64,000 nt of DNA from Parabacteroides gordonii MS-1 = DSM 23371 (GTDB lineage: Bacteria > Bacteroidota > Bacteroidia > Bacteroidales > Tannerellaceae): positions 117,281-181,280 of the forward strand of contig NZ_KQ033922.1 in the NCBI RefSeq assembly GCF_000969825.1, given 5' to 3'. Shown piece after piece: positions 44,895 through 51,977 of the stretch; position 1 is the first letter of the stretch; the number at the start of each line of letters is the position of its first letter. Under the pieces are notes generated by a model. That model saw only the letters and a list, made by a program, of their open reading frames with translations, had not been told where the DNA came from and did no database searches. The position numbers and the translations under genes are program-made.

Positions 44895-45107
44895 TTATTC
44901 TTTTTCATCGATAGCAGCTCCTTCGGCAGAACCGGAACCGCTCAGCCCCTTCATGATGCCATATAATCCATACCCTAAAGCCCCCATCACGATGAGTAAC
45001 TTCAGATAATCGTTAGGTATAATCGAACTACAAGCTAACACACAGCCTACAATAGTAATAATCACTGAAAGATAAATACGGGTTTTATTTGATTTCTTAG
45101 TTGACAT
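44895..45107 (-). CDS. Small two-helix membrane protein, unknown
   Basis: A 70-residue protein with two hydrophobic segments (about residues 12-30 and 34-52: LLIVMGALGYGLYGIMKGL), a basic N terminus (MSTKKSNKTR) placing it in the cytoplasm and an acidic, Ser/Gly-rich C-terminal tail. The family is not recognised. Its topology and size mirror the neighbour at 44646-44852, which suggests that both act in the same membrane complex, but no function can be named. The 132-bp gap upstream (45108-45239) holds only a small GAACGC/GCGTTC hairpin (45197-45211). Confidence 0.6.
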   Translation of the reverse strand: MSTKKSNKTRIYLSVIITIVGCVLACSSIIPNDYLKLLIVMGALGYGLYGIMKGLSGSGSAEGAAIDEKE

Positions 45108-45239
45108 AATATTCTGATTTTAATATGATTAAATAATTAATAACGGATCATACCAATAGCCCTCCCAAACGACAGGCAGTATCGGCAATCCCCAAAGAAC
45201 GCAAAGCGTTCCCAAAAAGGCATAATTATCCTATTAAAA

Positions 45240-45638
45240 TCAAATAATAAGTTTCCGCAGGACAAACACATGTTGTGCCATGCGGCAAAGAAGAGTAGAT
45301 AGGTTTATGGTTTGACATTCTGATACATCCAATGAAATCTTGCGAAGCGCATTCATTTCCTTCAGGCGAATATCCTGAAGAATCTTTTCCGCCATTTTCA
45401 GCGTGCGCAAATTAAATGCATTATTCGTCGATTGAATAGTCCTGCGTGCAGTCAGTCCATTACTACCCTTCAGATCCGTACTTAATACGGTCAGGAAGTA
45501 TTGCATATCGGCAGAACCTTTTTCCTTCATGACAGCCTCTTTATTCGACACGACAGTATCGTTGCTCTCTATCTCCTCTTGGGGAGAAAAAAGCAAAATG
45601 CCGAACAGCAGAGTTAATATGAATAGAAAATTTTTCAT
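45240..45638 (-). CDS. Exported protein of unknown function
   Basis: A 132-residue protein with a signal peptide (MKNFLFILTLLFGILLFSP) and a mature part that looks helical (NLRTLKMAEKILQDIRLKEM). Two cysteines lie near the C terminus (SECQTINLSTLLCRMAQHV). No family is recognised. The -7 promoter motif lies only 4 bp before the ATG, so the messenger may be leaderless. The basic C-terminal sequence with paired small residues is reminiscent of short Bacteroides exported helical proteins, but that is a weak impression. Confidence 0.55.
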   Translation of the reverse strand: MKNFLFILTLLFGILLFSPQEEIESNDTVVSNKEAVMKEKGSADMQYFLTVLSTDLKGSNGLTARRTIQSTNNAFNLRTLKMAEKILQDIRLKEMNALRKISLDVSECQTINLSTLLCRMAQHVFVLRKLII

Positions 45639-45642
45639 GCTG

Positions 45643-45650
45643 CAAAGATA
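45643..45650 (-). promoter_or_regulatory. Candidate -7 element abutting the start codon at 45638
   Basis: The minus strand reads TATCTTTG, ending 4 bp before the ATG. Transcription would begin at about the start codon. Confidence 0.45.
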
Positions 45651-45694
45651 TACGAATTCCTATTAAAAAAACAAATCATTGTGTTTTTTGTTTA

Positions 45695-45702
45695 TACATT
45701 TG
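45695..45702 (+). promoter_or_regulatory. Candidate -7 element of menA
   Basis: TACATTTG matches TAnnTTTG, 25 bp before the ATG at 45728. Confidence 0.5.
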
Positions 45703-45727
45703 TCCGTCAAAATGTGAACAAGTAAAG

Positions 45728-46627
45728 ATGGAAGAGAAGAAGAGCCATTTGAAATCATGGGTAGAGGCTGCACGGCCGAAGACCCTGCCGGCATCGTTGA
45801 GCCCGGTACTTTTAGCCTGTGTTTTAGCCTGGTGCGACAACGTTTTCCGGTTAGTACCGGCTATTTTGTGTTTTGGTGTTGCTTTGTTGGCGCAAATTGC
45901 CAGTAACTTTGCCAACGATTACTTTGATTTTAAGAAGGGAGCCGATAAAGAAGACCGTTTGGGGCCCGAACGCGCCGTAGCCCAGGGATGGATAACCCCG
46001 AAAGCTATGCTGAAAGCCACTTTTCTTACCCTCGCATTATCCTGTTTTTGTGGCTGTATGCTGCTCTTTTATGCAGGTTGGGAACTGATACCGGTCGGTA
46101 TCGCCATTGCCTTATGCGTACTGGCTTATTCCGCCGGGCCTTTTCCGCTGGCCTATAATGGGCTGGGTGATGTCTGTGTAGTGCTGTTCTATGGGATTAT
46201 TCCGGTATGCTTCACCTATTATGTGCAGGCGCTTTCGTTTTCTTTACTGTCATTCCTGCTGTCCGTTTCGGTCGGGCTGCTATCTACCAATATACTGGTT
46301 GTAAACAACTACCGCGACTATGTGCAGGACAAGGCCGCCCGTAAACGAACGACTATCGTTCTTTTCGGCCGTGGTTTCGGTCGGGTGTTTTACCTGCTGA
46401 ACGGGGTAGTGGCCTTATTGCTGGCTATGCCGCTTTTGCTGGGTGCTTCCTGGTGGATACTCTTTCTGTTCGCCGCCTTTTTTGCCCTCTTCTATGCTAC
46501 CTGGCGCGAACTTTATCATTTTGAAGGACATGAACTGAATAAAACCCTGGCGCATACCGCCCGCAATGTCTTTTTCTTTACCTTGCTGTTGTCGGTGCTG
46601 TTAATCTCGTTAACGACGGGGGGATAA
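45728..46627 (+). CDS. menA: 1,4-dihydroxy-2-naphthoate polyprenyltransferase
   Basis: A 299-residue UbiA-family membrane enzyme that attaches a polyprenyl chain to 1,4-dihydroxy-2-naphthoate, giving demethylmenaquinone for anaerobic respiration. The two Asp-rich motifs are NDYFDFKKGADKEDRLGPER (about residues 61-80) and NNYRDYVQDKAARKRTT (about 196-212), both typical of MenA. It has about eight or nine helices. It reads towards the DMT gene. Its rho-independent terminator appears to lie inside the end of that gene. No other men gene is in the window. Confidence 0.95.
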   Translation: MEEKKSHLKSWVEAARPKTLPASLSPVLLACVLAWCDNVFRLVPAILCFGVALLAQIASNFANDYFDFKKGADKEDRLGPERAVAQGWITPKAMLKATFLTLALSCFCGCMLLFYAGWELIPVGIAIALCVLAYSAGPFPLAYNGLGDVCVVLFYGIIPVCFTYYVQALSFSLLSFLLSVSVGLLSTNILVVNNYRDYVQDKAARKRTTIVLFGRGFGRVFYLLNGVVALLLAMPLLLGASWWILFLFAAFFALFYATWRELYHFEGHELNKTLAHTARNVFFFTLLLSVLLISLTTGG

Positions 46628-46674
46628 CTGGAATATCCGGTTAGGCATAAATGCCAATTGTGTTGAAATAAGTA

Positions 46675-47598
46675 TCAATTTCTAACAGAATAATGAAACA
46701 AAGCCCTGCGGAGTCCCCGCAGGGTTTTTTGTATACTTTTGGAGAGGATGATCATGGTGACGGCGATAATGATAAGCAGGATGCCGATGGCCAGATTGAA
46801 TGTGAACGGTTCGCCGAACACTAAAACTCCTACGAAAACGGCGGTAACCGGCTCCATAGCTCCTAACACGGCAGTCAGTGTGCCGCCGATATTGTGAACG
46901 GCTAGTACCAGCGTGATATTTGAAATGACTGTCGGGACAATGGCCAGGAGTATCAGGTTGACTAGCGATAGGACGTCGGGGATAGGTTGTATCCCTTCGT
47001 TGGAACCGGCTTTGATCGCGAACAGGAAGGTGCTGATTATAAATACATAGAAGGTCAGTTTTCTGCCTGTCATCGTATGTACCCTCGACTTATTGACGGT
47101 AGTGATATAAAGTGCATATCCGACGGCCGACAAGAGTACGATAAATACCCCGAGTGCGCTCAGCTTCATTTCTCCTTCATTGATCGATAACCTGGCAACC
47201 CCGCAGATCGCCAGTCCGATTGCCAGCAGTGTGACCCATGAGGTCTTTTCACGAAAGAACAATAACATGATAAGCGTAACGAATATCGGATAGGTGAAAT
47301 GTAACGTAGTGGCGATCCCTGCGGACATAAAGTTATATCCCCAGAAAAGGAACATGGCAGAAGCCGTATAAAAGAATCCCAGCAGGATTAATACAGGTAT
47401 CTCCCTTTTTTCTACGCGAAAAGACTCCTTCTTGTAAGTCATGATGCCCGTAAGGGCAATGGCTGCAAAAAGAAAACGGTAGAAAAGGATCGAATCGAAC
47501 TGCATCCCTTTTGCCATTAGCGGCAGGGTAAATAACGGAATCAAACCGAATGTCGCAGAAGTTAAAATACCGTAGGCAAATCCTTTTATGTTGTTCAT
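46675..47598 (-). CDS. EamA/DMT family exporter
   Basis: A 307-residue drug/metabolite transporter with 10 hydrophobic helices in two EamA repeats (about residues 5-135 and 150-285). The ATG at 47598 is preferred because the purine-rich AAAGAAAAAGAGAT lies just upstream, and the extension to 47628 is not hydrophobic. The last 20 or so residues (KTLRGLRRALFHYSVRN) are basic and lack helix character; they are encoded by the sequence that also forms the terminator of the convergent menA gene, so the C-terminal tail may have been added by read-through into it. The substrate is unknown. Confidence 0.88.
   Translation of the reverse strand: MNNIKGFAYGILTSATFGLIPLFTLPLMAKGMQFDSILFYRFLFAAIALTGIMTYKKESFRVEKREIPVLILLGFFYTASAMFLFWGYNFMSAGIATTLHFTYPIFVTLIMLLFFREKTSWVTLLAIGLAICGVARLSINEGEMKLSALGVFIVLLSAVGYALYITTVNKSRVHTMTGRKLTFYVFIISTFLFAIKAGSNEGIQPIPDVLSLVNLILLAIVPTVISNITLVLAVHNIGGTLTAVLGAMEPVTAVFVGVLVFGEPFTFNLAIGILLIIIAVTMIILSKSIQKTLRGLRRALFHYSVRN
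46704..46730 (+). terminator. menA terminator inside the DMT gene
   Basis: CCCTGCGG (46704-46711) and CCGCAGGG (46717-46724) form a perfect 8-bp GC stem with a 5-nt loop, followed by six T residues on the plus strand. It is 77 bp after the menA stop and lies wholly inside the coding region of the opposite gene. Confidence 0.75.
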
Positions 47599-47633
47599 CT
47601 CTTTTTCTTTTTGCTGAAACGGCTGCAAACATA

Positions 47634-47670
47634 CAAAAAAGCCGTGATATTATCAGGTAATATCACGGCT
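47634..47670 (-). terminator. Terminator of the DJ-1 family gene
   Basis: Perfect 13-bp arms (AGCCGTGATATTA at 47640-47652 and its complement at 47658-47670), 5-nt loop, then a T-run in the minus direction (47634-47639). Confidence 0.82.
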
Positions 47671-47691
47671 CTTAAATATTATTTCAGATGA

Positions 47692-48237
47692 TTAAACCAA
47701 CAAGCCTGCGGCAACTTCTTCTGCTACAGCCGGACTCTTGATGGCAGCCACCAAAGCAAGACCGAAGTTTATTACCAACCCCGGCCCTTTACCGGTTATT
47801 ACATTGTCGGATACTTCTACTGCTTCGCCTGTTACATTCGCGCCGATCAGCTTCGGTTCGAAACCGGGATAACAAGTGGCGTTACGGCCTTTCAGCAATC
47901 CCAGTCCACCTAGTACCATCGGAGCAGCGCAGATGGCAGCTACGATCTTACCGTCGCGATATTGTTGCAGTAATGCTTCTTTTACCGGTTCTGAACTATT
48001 CAGATTGGCAGCACCGGGCATACCTCCGGGAAGGATCAGTGCATCGGCACCAGCCAGAGTCGCTTTTTCCAAAGTTGTATCGGCTGTAACCGGCACGTTA
48101 TGTGCTCCCGTTACAACAGGATCGGCTGTGATGGAAACAGTTGTCACTTCAATACCTCCACGGCGCAGGATATCGATTGTACCCAGGGCTTCCATCTCTT
48201 CGAAGCCGTTGGCTAAGAATACAATTGCTTTCTTCAT
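47692..48237 (-). CDS. DJ-1/PfpI family protein
   Basis: A 181-residue cytoplasmic protein of the DJ-1/YajL branch. The family start KKAIVFLANGFEEMEALGTI is present; the nucleophile elbow ICAAPMVLGGLGLLKG holds the conserved cysteine (about residue 104); and the Glu that hydrogen-bonds to it is in NGFEEME. These proteins counter oxidative or glyoxal stress (chaperone, glyoxalase or deglycase activities are reported for the family, and cannot be separated by sequence). The length is typical. It is monocistronic with its own terminator. Confidence 0.9.
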   Translation of the reverse strand: MKKAIVFLANGFEEMEALGTIDILRRGGIEVTTVSITADPVVTGAHNVPVTADTTLEKATLAGADALILPGGMPGAANLNSSEPVKEALLQQYRDGKIVAAICAAPMVLGGLGLLKGRNATCYPGFEPKLIGANVTGEAVEVSDNVITGKGPGLVINFGLALVAAIKSPAVAEEVAAGLLV

Positions 48238-48464
48238 ATTACTTCCTTTATTTTAGTATTTATTGTTGTAATGTCTGTATGTGCTTAATACTGCTACTTC
48301 CTTTTGCGTACCATTTCGCATATCGCAAATATAGTTCTATTTTCCCGAATAGTAAAAAATAAGATTGTATAAAACAAAAGGATGGCGATATTCGCTTAAT
48401 TGTTTTGATTTTATTGTTTGATTCATTTCTTTCTAAACCCTGCAAGGGTTCTAACCATCGCAAA

Positions 48465-48492
48465 GGGCGGTTCGCGAATCGCCCCTACAAGG
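48465..48492. repeat. Dispersed palindromic element, copy 2
   Basis: GGGCGGTTCG-cg-AATCGCCC with trailing CCTACAAGG; same design as 18366-18395. A perfect AACCCT-gca-AGGGTT palindrome lies just before it (48436-48450). Both are in the 1.33-kb gap 48238-49571, which has no convincing gene. Confidence 0.6.
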
Positions 48493-48548
48493 TCTGTTAC
48501 TTTGGTTCACATTCTATATGCTCCTGTACATTATATTGTTTCGCAAAT

Positions 48549-49087
48549 TAACTATCATACTATCACTAAGTCTACTCTTAACGTTATATTCAAGGTTTGC
48601 GGCGGTGATAGTTGCAGATTTAACTATCACTCATCTATCACTCAACCATCACTAACGGCAACATTTTAACTATATTTTGACTCATAGACAGCGTTTTTAC
48701 TCCCCAAAAACAGCGATAAAAGGAGGGATTTGCCATCTGCATATTCATATCCCCCTATATAATGACACTGAATGTATAGGCTTTTTTCATTAAAGTACTT
48801 ACTTCTTGTTCTCAAAACCACCATATTAACCTGTTTTACACCTGTGTCTCGACGATGCTCGCAACCGAGTTTTGAGAGCATCAAGGCCTAGGTATTAAGC
48901 GATATTTATCACTATATGTCTGGCAATTAGTAATATACCGCATATAAAAAGACCGGCATGTATCCGGTTTCAGGACAAGACAGTGATAGTAGGGTGATAG
49001 ATGAGTGATAGTTGAAATCGGCAACTGTCACCGCTACAAGCTTTGATTATAATAATATCCAATAAATCAGTGATAGTATGATAGTTA
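48549..49087. mobile_element. 540-bp inverted-repeat element, degenerate MITE-like
   Basis: Two arms of about 100 bp (48549-48652 and 48983-49087) are inverted copies of each other, with a spacer of about 330 bp. The outer ends share 19 bp perfectly (TAACTATCATACTATCACT at 48549-48567, complement at 49069-49087) and the inner ends 20 bp (48622-48641, complement at 48994-49013). Each arm has three heptamers CTATCAC/GTGATAG spaced exactly 11 bp (48624, 48635, 48646 and 48983, 48994, 49005; the one at 48646 reads CCATCAC). The spacer has no recognisable gene, only a 72-codon frame. The type call of mobile element is inferred. Confidence 0.5.
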
Positions 49088-49140
49088 TTTCTCTAAATAT
49101 ACTTAGTAAATATTGTTGGCTCAGTTCTTGCCGGAAGTGA

Positions 49141-49228
49141 GTGCGACAGTTATCCTATTTGGGTGCGGCAGCTATTTTAAACCGCTGCGGCAGCCACTAC
49201 TATTGGGTGCTGCAGTCATTGGAAACAG
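49141..49228. repeat. Tandem array, four 22-bp units
   Basis: GTGCGGCAG-like cores start at 49141, 49163, 49185 and 49207, an exact 22-bp period. The rest of each unit is less conserved (several have an ATTTGG-like end). It lies in the repeat-rich gap, 3' of the chimeric TonB gene. Confidence 0.82.
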
Positions 49229-49341
49229 GTAGGCTGTACTTGAGGAAAAGACTTGCATTTTTTATCTGAAAGGCTTACGGTTCATACCCTATATCCTGCG
49301 CAGCTTTATAATATAAGATAGCGAGTGATACCCTCTAGGCC

Positions 49342-49426
49342 GCAAGCTGGCACTATATAGGGAAGAAACCGGGTCAGTAGTGCCAGCTTGCCGACACTAC
49401 TATCCCAAATGGCTGACACAGTAGTG
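49342..49426. repeat. Inverted repeat and 44-bp doublet
   Basis: GCAAGCTGGCACTA (49342-49355) is the exact complement of 49378-49391. The pair CACTA...AGTAGTG (49351 and 49376) recurs 44 bp later (49395 and 49420), again two steps of 22. Confidence 0.65.
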
Positions 49427-49464
49427 CTACCACCTTGACTTATCCTAAGATACCCTCCATAAAG

Positions 49465-49525
49465 AAACGAGTAGGCATTGGACAGCAAACGAGTAGGCAT
49501 CGGATGACAAACGAATAGGCACCCG
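49465..49525. repeat. Tandem array, three 22-bp units
   Basis: AAACGAGTAGGCA starts at 49465, 49487 and 49509 (the last with one change), an exact 22-bp period. Unlike the other arrays the units are not evident dyads. It ends 47 bp before the stop of the chimeric TonB gene. Confidence 0.82.
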
Positions 49526-49571
49526 TTTTTGAAGGTCAGGTGTTTTGAAATGTTAAGACCTGACTTTTTCT

Positions 49572-50063
49572 TTATTTTAGTTTATATACATAAGTGATCG
49601 TACCACTCTGGTTGTTAGCCCCGTTGATGCTGTTGAACTTCGCACGCTTGGCGGCATCCAACGCACTTTTACGCATGGAAGCGTTGTCGATGTTAGTACT
49701 TCTTCCTATTTCTGTAAATATTACATTCCCTTTCGGATCGACCGTAATGTTAATAACAATACGTCCTTCTTCCTGGATCGTGTTGGCGGGGCGGGGCAGG
49801 CCACCGGCTCCGATAGAACGACCGTTTAGGTTGAATGAACCGTAGCCACCTACGCCTTCGTTGGCTCCATGGTCGGAGTTGCCGAACGGACTGTTCTGAT
49901 TGTTACTTTCTGTCTTTTTAATACCAAATGCTCCAGCAACATGGTTACTAATAGCTTGTTCTTTCTTATGTCGTTCTTCTTCCAAACGTTTTTTTTCAGC
50001 CTCTTCTTTTCTCTTTTGTTGTTCTTCTTTCTTTTTGGTCAAGGCGATATTATCTTCAATCTT
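49572..50063 (-). repeat. Duplicated TonB segment, copy 1
   Basis: Nearly identical to 51136-51708 at DNA level (long identical runs, few substitutions over the last 430 bp) apart from linker deletions. The two copies are direct repeats separated by 1.07 kb. Confidence 0.85.
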
Positions 50064-50495
50064 TTGTGAAAGAGTTTTCTCTTTAGGCTGTTTATCCGTT
50101 TGCTCGGTATTTGGAATAGATGCTATTGTGTCTTGTTTTATATCGAAGGTTTGAGATGCTTGATTTTCTTTCCATAAAGACTCTTTAATATAGATTCCGG
50201 ATGCAAATCCTTCACCGATAATAGTATCTTTAGATTGTACTTTAAGTAAAAGATGGCTTGGCTCAGCCTCTATTCGAAGATAGTTCTCGTCTTTTACATA
50301 ACTTGTTACAAACTCCATTCCAAATGATTCTATAACAACTGTAGATTTGCCTTTGAAGCTGAAAGAGTCATAAACAGATTTACCTTCAATCAATACATAC
50401 TTTCCTTCTAACTTATCTTTTGTATTTGTAGAAAAAAAGGAACATGAATTCAAGATTATAATACAAATACTTAGTGTGATGAATTTGTTGAGCAT
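49572..50495 (-). CDS. Chimeric lipoprotein with TonB linker and C-terminal domain
   Basis: A 307-residue lipoprotein (lipobox ILNSC at residues 14-18). Residues 19-130 are a small beta domain of the type seen in other Bacteroidales lipoproteins (KLEGKYVLIEGKSVYDSFSF, GEGFASGIYIKE). From about residue 145 it is nearly the same as the TonB protein at 51136-51972: the Lys/Glu-rich linker, SPFGNSDHG, SFNLNGRSIGAGGLPRP and the whole TonB C-terminal domain. It has no inner-membrane anchor, so it cannot work as a normal TonB; being a lipoprotein with a TonB domain it may compete for TonB boxes or bind outer-membrane receptors. It is the last of the five clustered genes. Confidence 0.85.
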   Translation of the reverse strand: MLNKFITLSICIIILNSCSFFSTNTKDKLEGKYVLIEGKSVYDSFSFKGKSTVVIESFGMEFVTSYVKDENYLRIEAEPSHLLLKVQSKDTIIGEGFASGIYIKESLWKENQASQTFDIKQDTIASIPNTEQTDKQPKEKTLSQKIEDNIALTKKKEEQQKRKEEAEKKRLEEERHKKEQAISNHVAGAFGIKKTESNNQNSPFGNSDHGANEGVGGYGSFNLNGRSIGAGGLPRPANTIQEEGRIVINITVDPKGNVIFTEIGRSTNIDNASMRKSALDAAKRAKFNSINGANNQSGTITYVYKLK

Positions 50496-50519
50496 AGTAG
50501 TTCGATTTACTAGGTGTGT

Positions 50520-51065
50520 TTATTTACGAGTAGGATTTGCGGTATAACCGGACTTCCATTTAATATCTTTCGATGTATTATAATAGCGGTACTTAGAGTC
50601 TTTATATATTCCCGAATTAATACCGAAGCGTGTCGTACTTTCGATATGGACTGTATTACTATTTGTCTTTTTTCTTATCAGAGGGATATTTATACAGCCT
50701 CCTTCTATATCGATATTATCAAAGAGTTCAATAAGAGCACATAAAGGGCCGTTTATGACTTTCCCTTCGTGATCAATAATACTTCTAATCAGGATACCTC
50801 CATAATAATCATCATTGCTTTTGAAGGTAATGTCTACACCACTTAGGTGCGTATGCCATTGTCCGGCGGCCATATTACGTTTATATGTTGTGGTATCTGG
50901 ATGATTATTGCTGTAGAAGTAGAATTCAATTTCAAGAAAGTCGTATGTTTTTTCTCCTTTTATTATTTCGTATTGATTAAACAGCTGTTTTGCTATGAGA
51001 TCGAACCTTTGTTTAACAGTCTCTTCTGATGTGTTATATTCTATATTTAGTAAGTGCTTAATCAT
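50520..51065 (-). CDS. Unknown cytoplasmic protein
   Basis: A 181-residue protein without signal peptide (MIKHLLNIEYNTSEETVKQR). Its central part, YDFLEIEFYFYSNNHPDTTT followed by MAAGQWHTHLSGVDITFKS and YYGGILIRSI, is found in uncharacterised Bacteroidales proteins. The strand order of the H-x-SG-VD and GGILIRSI blocks is faintly like the alkyladenine DNA glycosylase fold, but no catalytic residue can be named, so no function is claimed. AT-rich compared with its neighbours. It lies exactly between the two TonB copies, 24 bp before the chimeric gene and 70 bp after the TonB gene. Confidence 0.6.
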   Translation of the reverse strand: MIKHLLNIEYNTSEETVKQRFDLIAKQLFNQYEIIKGEKTYDFLEIEFYFYSNNHPDTTTYKRNMAAGQWHTHLSGVDITFKSNDDYYGGILIRSIIDHEGKVINGPLCALIELFDNIDIEGGCINIPLIRKKTNSNTVHIESTTRFGINSGIYKDSKYRYYNTSKDIKWKSGYTANPTRK

Positions 51066-51135
51066 TTGTTGTTTAATAATAAAAATGATGATGCATTATG
51101 AGCTATTGCTTTCATGCATCATCATTAATAGTTTA

Positions 51136-51708
51136 TTATTTTAGTTTATACACATAGGTAATCGTACCACTCTGGTTGTTCGCCCCGTTGATGCTGTTGA
51201 ACTTCGCACGCTTGGCGGCATCCAATGCACTTTTACGCATGGAAGCGTTGTCGATGTTGGTACCTCTTCCTATTTCTGTAAATATTACATTTCCTTTCGG
51301 ATCGACCGTAATGTTAATAACAATACGTCCTTCTTCCTGGATCGTGTAGGCAGGGCGGGGCAAACCTCCGGCTCCGATGGAGCGGCCGTTCAGGTTGAAT
51401 GAACCGTAGCCGCCTACGCCTTCGTTGGTTCCGTGGTCGGAGTTACCGAACGGGCTTCCCTGGTTACCTGTTCCGGTTTCTGCATCGCCCTGGCTGTTGC
51501 CTTCAGCGCCACCGATACCGAATGCTCCGGCAACGCGGTTGCTGATGGCCTGTTCCTTTTTGCGACGCTCTTCTTCCAGACGTTTCTTTTCAGCCTCTTC
51601 GCGTTTGCGACGATCCTCTTCCTCTTTCCGTTTACGCTCTTCCTCTTTCTTCTTTTGCTCTTCTTTCTTTTTGGCTTCAGCCAGAGCAACACTTTCTTCG
51701 ATATCCTG
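51136..51708 (-). repeat. Duplicated TonB segment, copy 2 (source copy)
   Basis: The linker and C-terminal domain of the TonB gene, repeated at 49572-50063. Confidence 0.85.
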
Positions 51709-51972
51709 CGTAATGACTTCCTCCTTCGGCGTTTCTACCGGCGGAGTGGGTGGAGGGGGAGGCGTGGTCGTTTCCTGTGGCAGTTCCTGTCCTGTATATT
51801 TCGGTTCGAAGGTACCGGCGGCGGAATTGACATTCCCGAAGTTGACGAGGACACCCCCGTCTTCGTCCGGAATCTCCGTCCGTAATACCGTGAACAACAG
51901 GATCAGAAAGATCGCCAGGTGGAAAGCGACTGAACCGGCTATACTGTATATGTCATCTTTGTTGAATTTCAT
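51136..51972 (-). CDS. tonB: TonB family energy transducer
   Basis: A 278-residue inner-membrane protein with a short cytoplasmic N terminus (MKFNKDDIYS), one membrane helix (SVAFHLAIFLILLFTVL, about residues 14-30), a proline-rich segment (about 70-80), a long Lys/Glu-rich linker (about 98-140) able to span the periplasm, and the C-terminal TonB domain (about 205-278, GRIVINITVDPKGNVIFTEI), which binds TonB boxes of outer-membrane transporters. The SusC proteins in this window are likely clients. It follows exbD by 5 bp. About half of it is duplicated in the chimeric gene downstream. Confidence 0.92.
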   Translation of the reverse strand: MKFNKDDIYSIAGSVAFHLAIFLILLFTVLRTEIPDEDGGVLVNFGNVNSAAGTFEPKYTGQELPQETTTPPPPPTPPVETPKEEVITQDIEESVALAEAKKKEEQKKKEEERKRKEEEDRRKREEAEKKRLEEERRKKEQAISNRVAGAFGIGGAEGNSQGDAETGTGNQGSPFGNSDHGTNEGVGGYGSFNLNGRSIGAGGLPRPAYTIQEEGRIVINITVDPKGNVIFTEIGRGTNIDNASMRKSALDAAKRAKFNSINGANNQSGTITYVYKLK

Positions 51973-51977
51973 ATCTG

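Noticed and set aside
48666-48884. 72-codon frame inside the inverted-repeat element
   Set aside because: No recognisable family or promoter, and the frame is not supported by composition; treated as non-coding core.
49572-50495. Second functional TonB
   Set aside because: It lacks the N-terminal inner-membrane helix needed to contact ExbB/ExbD and carries a lipobox instead.
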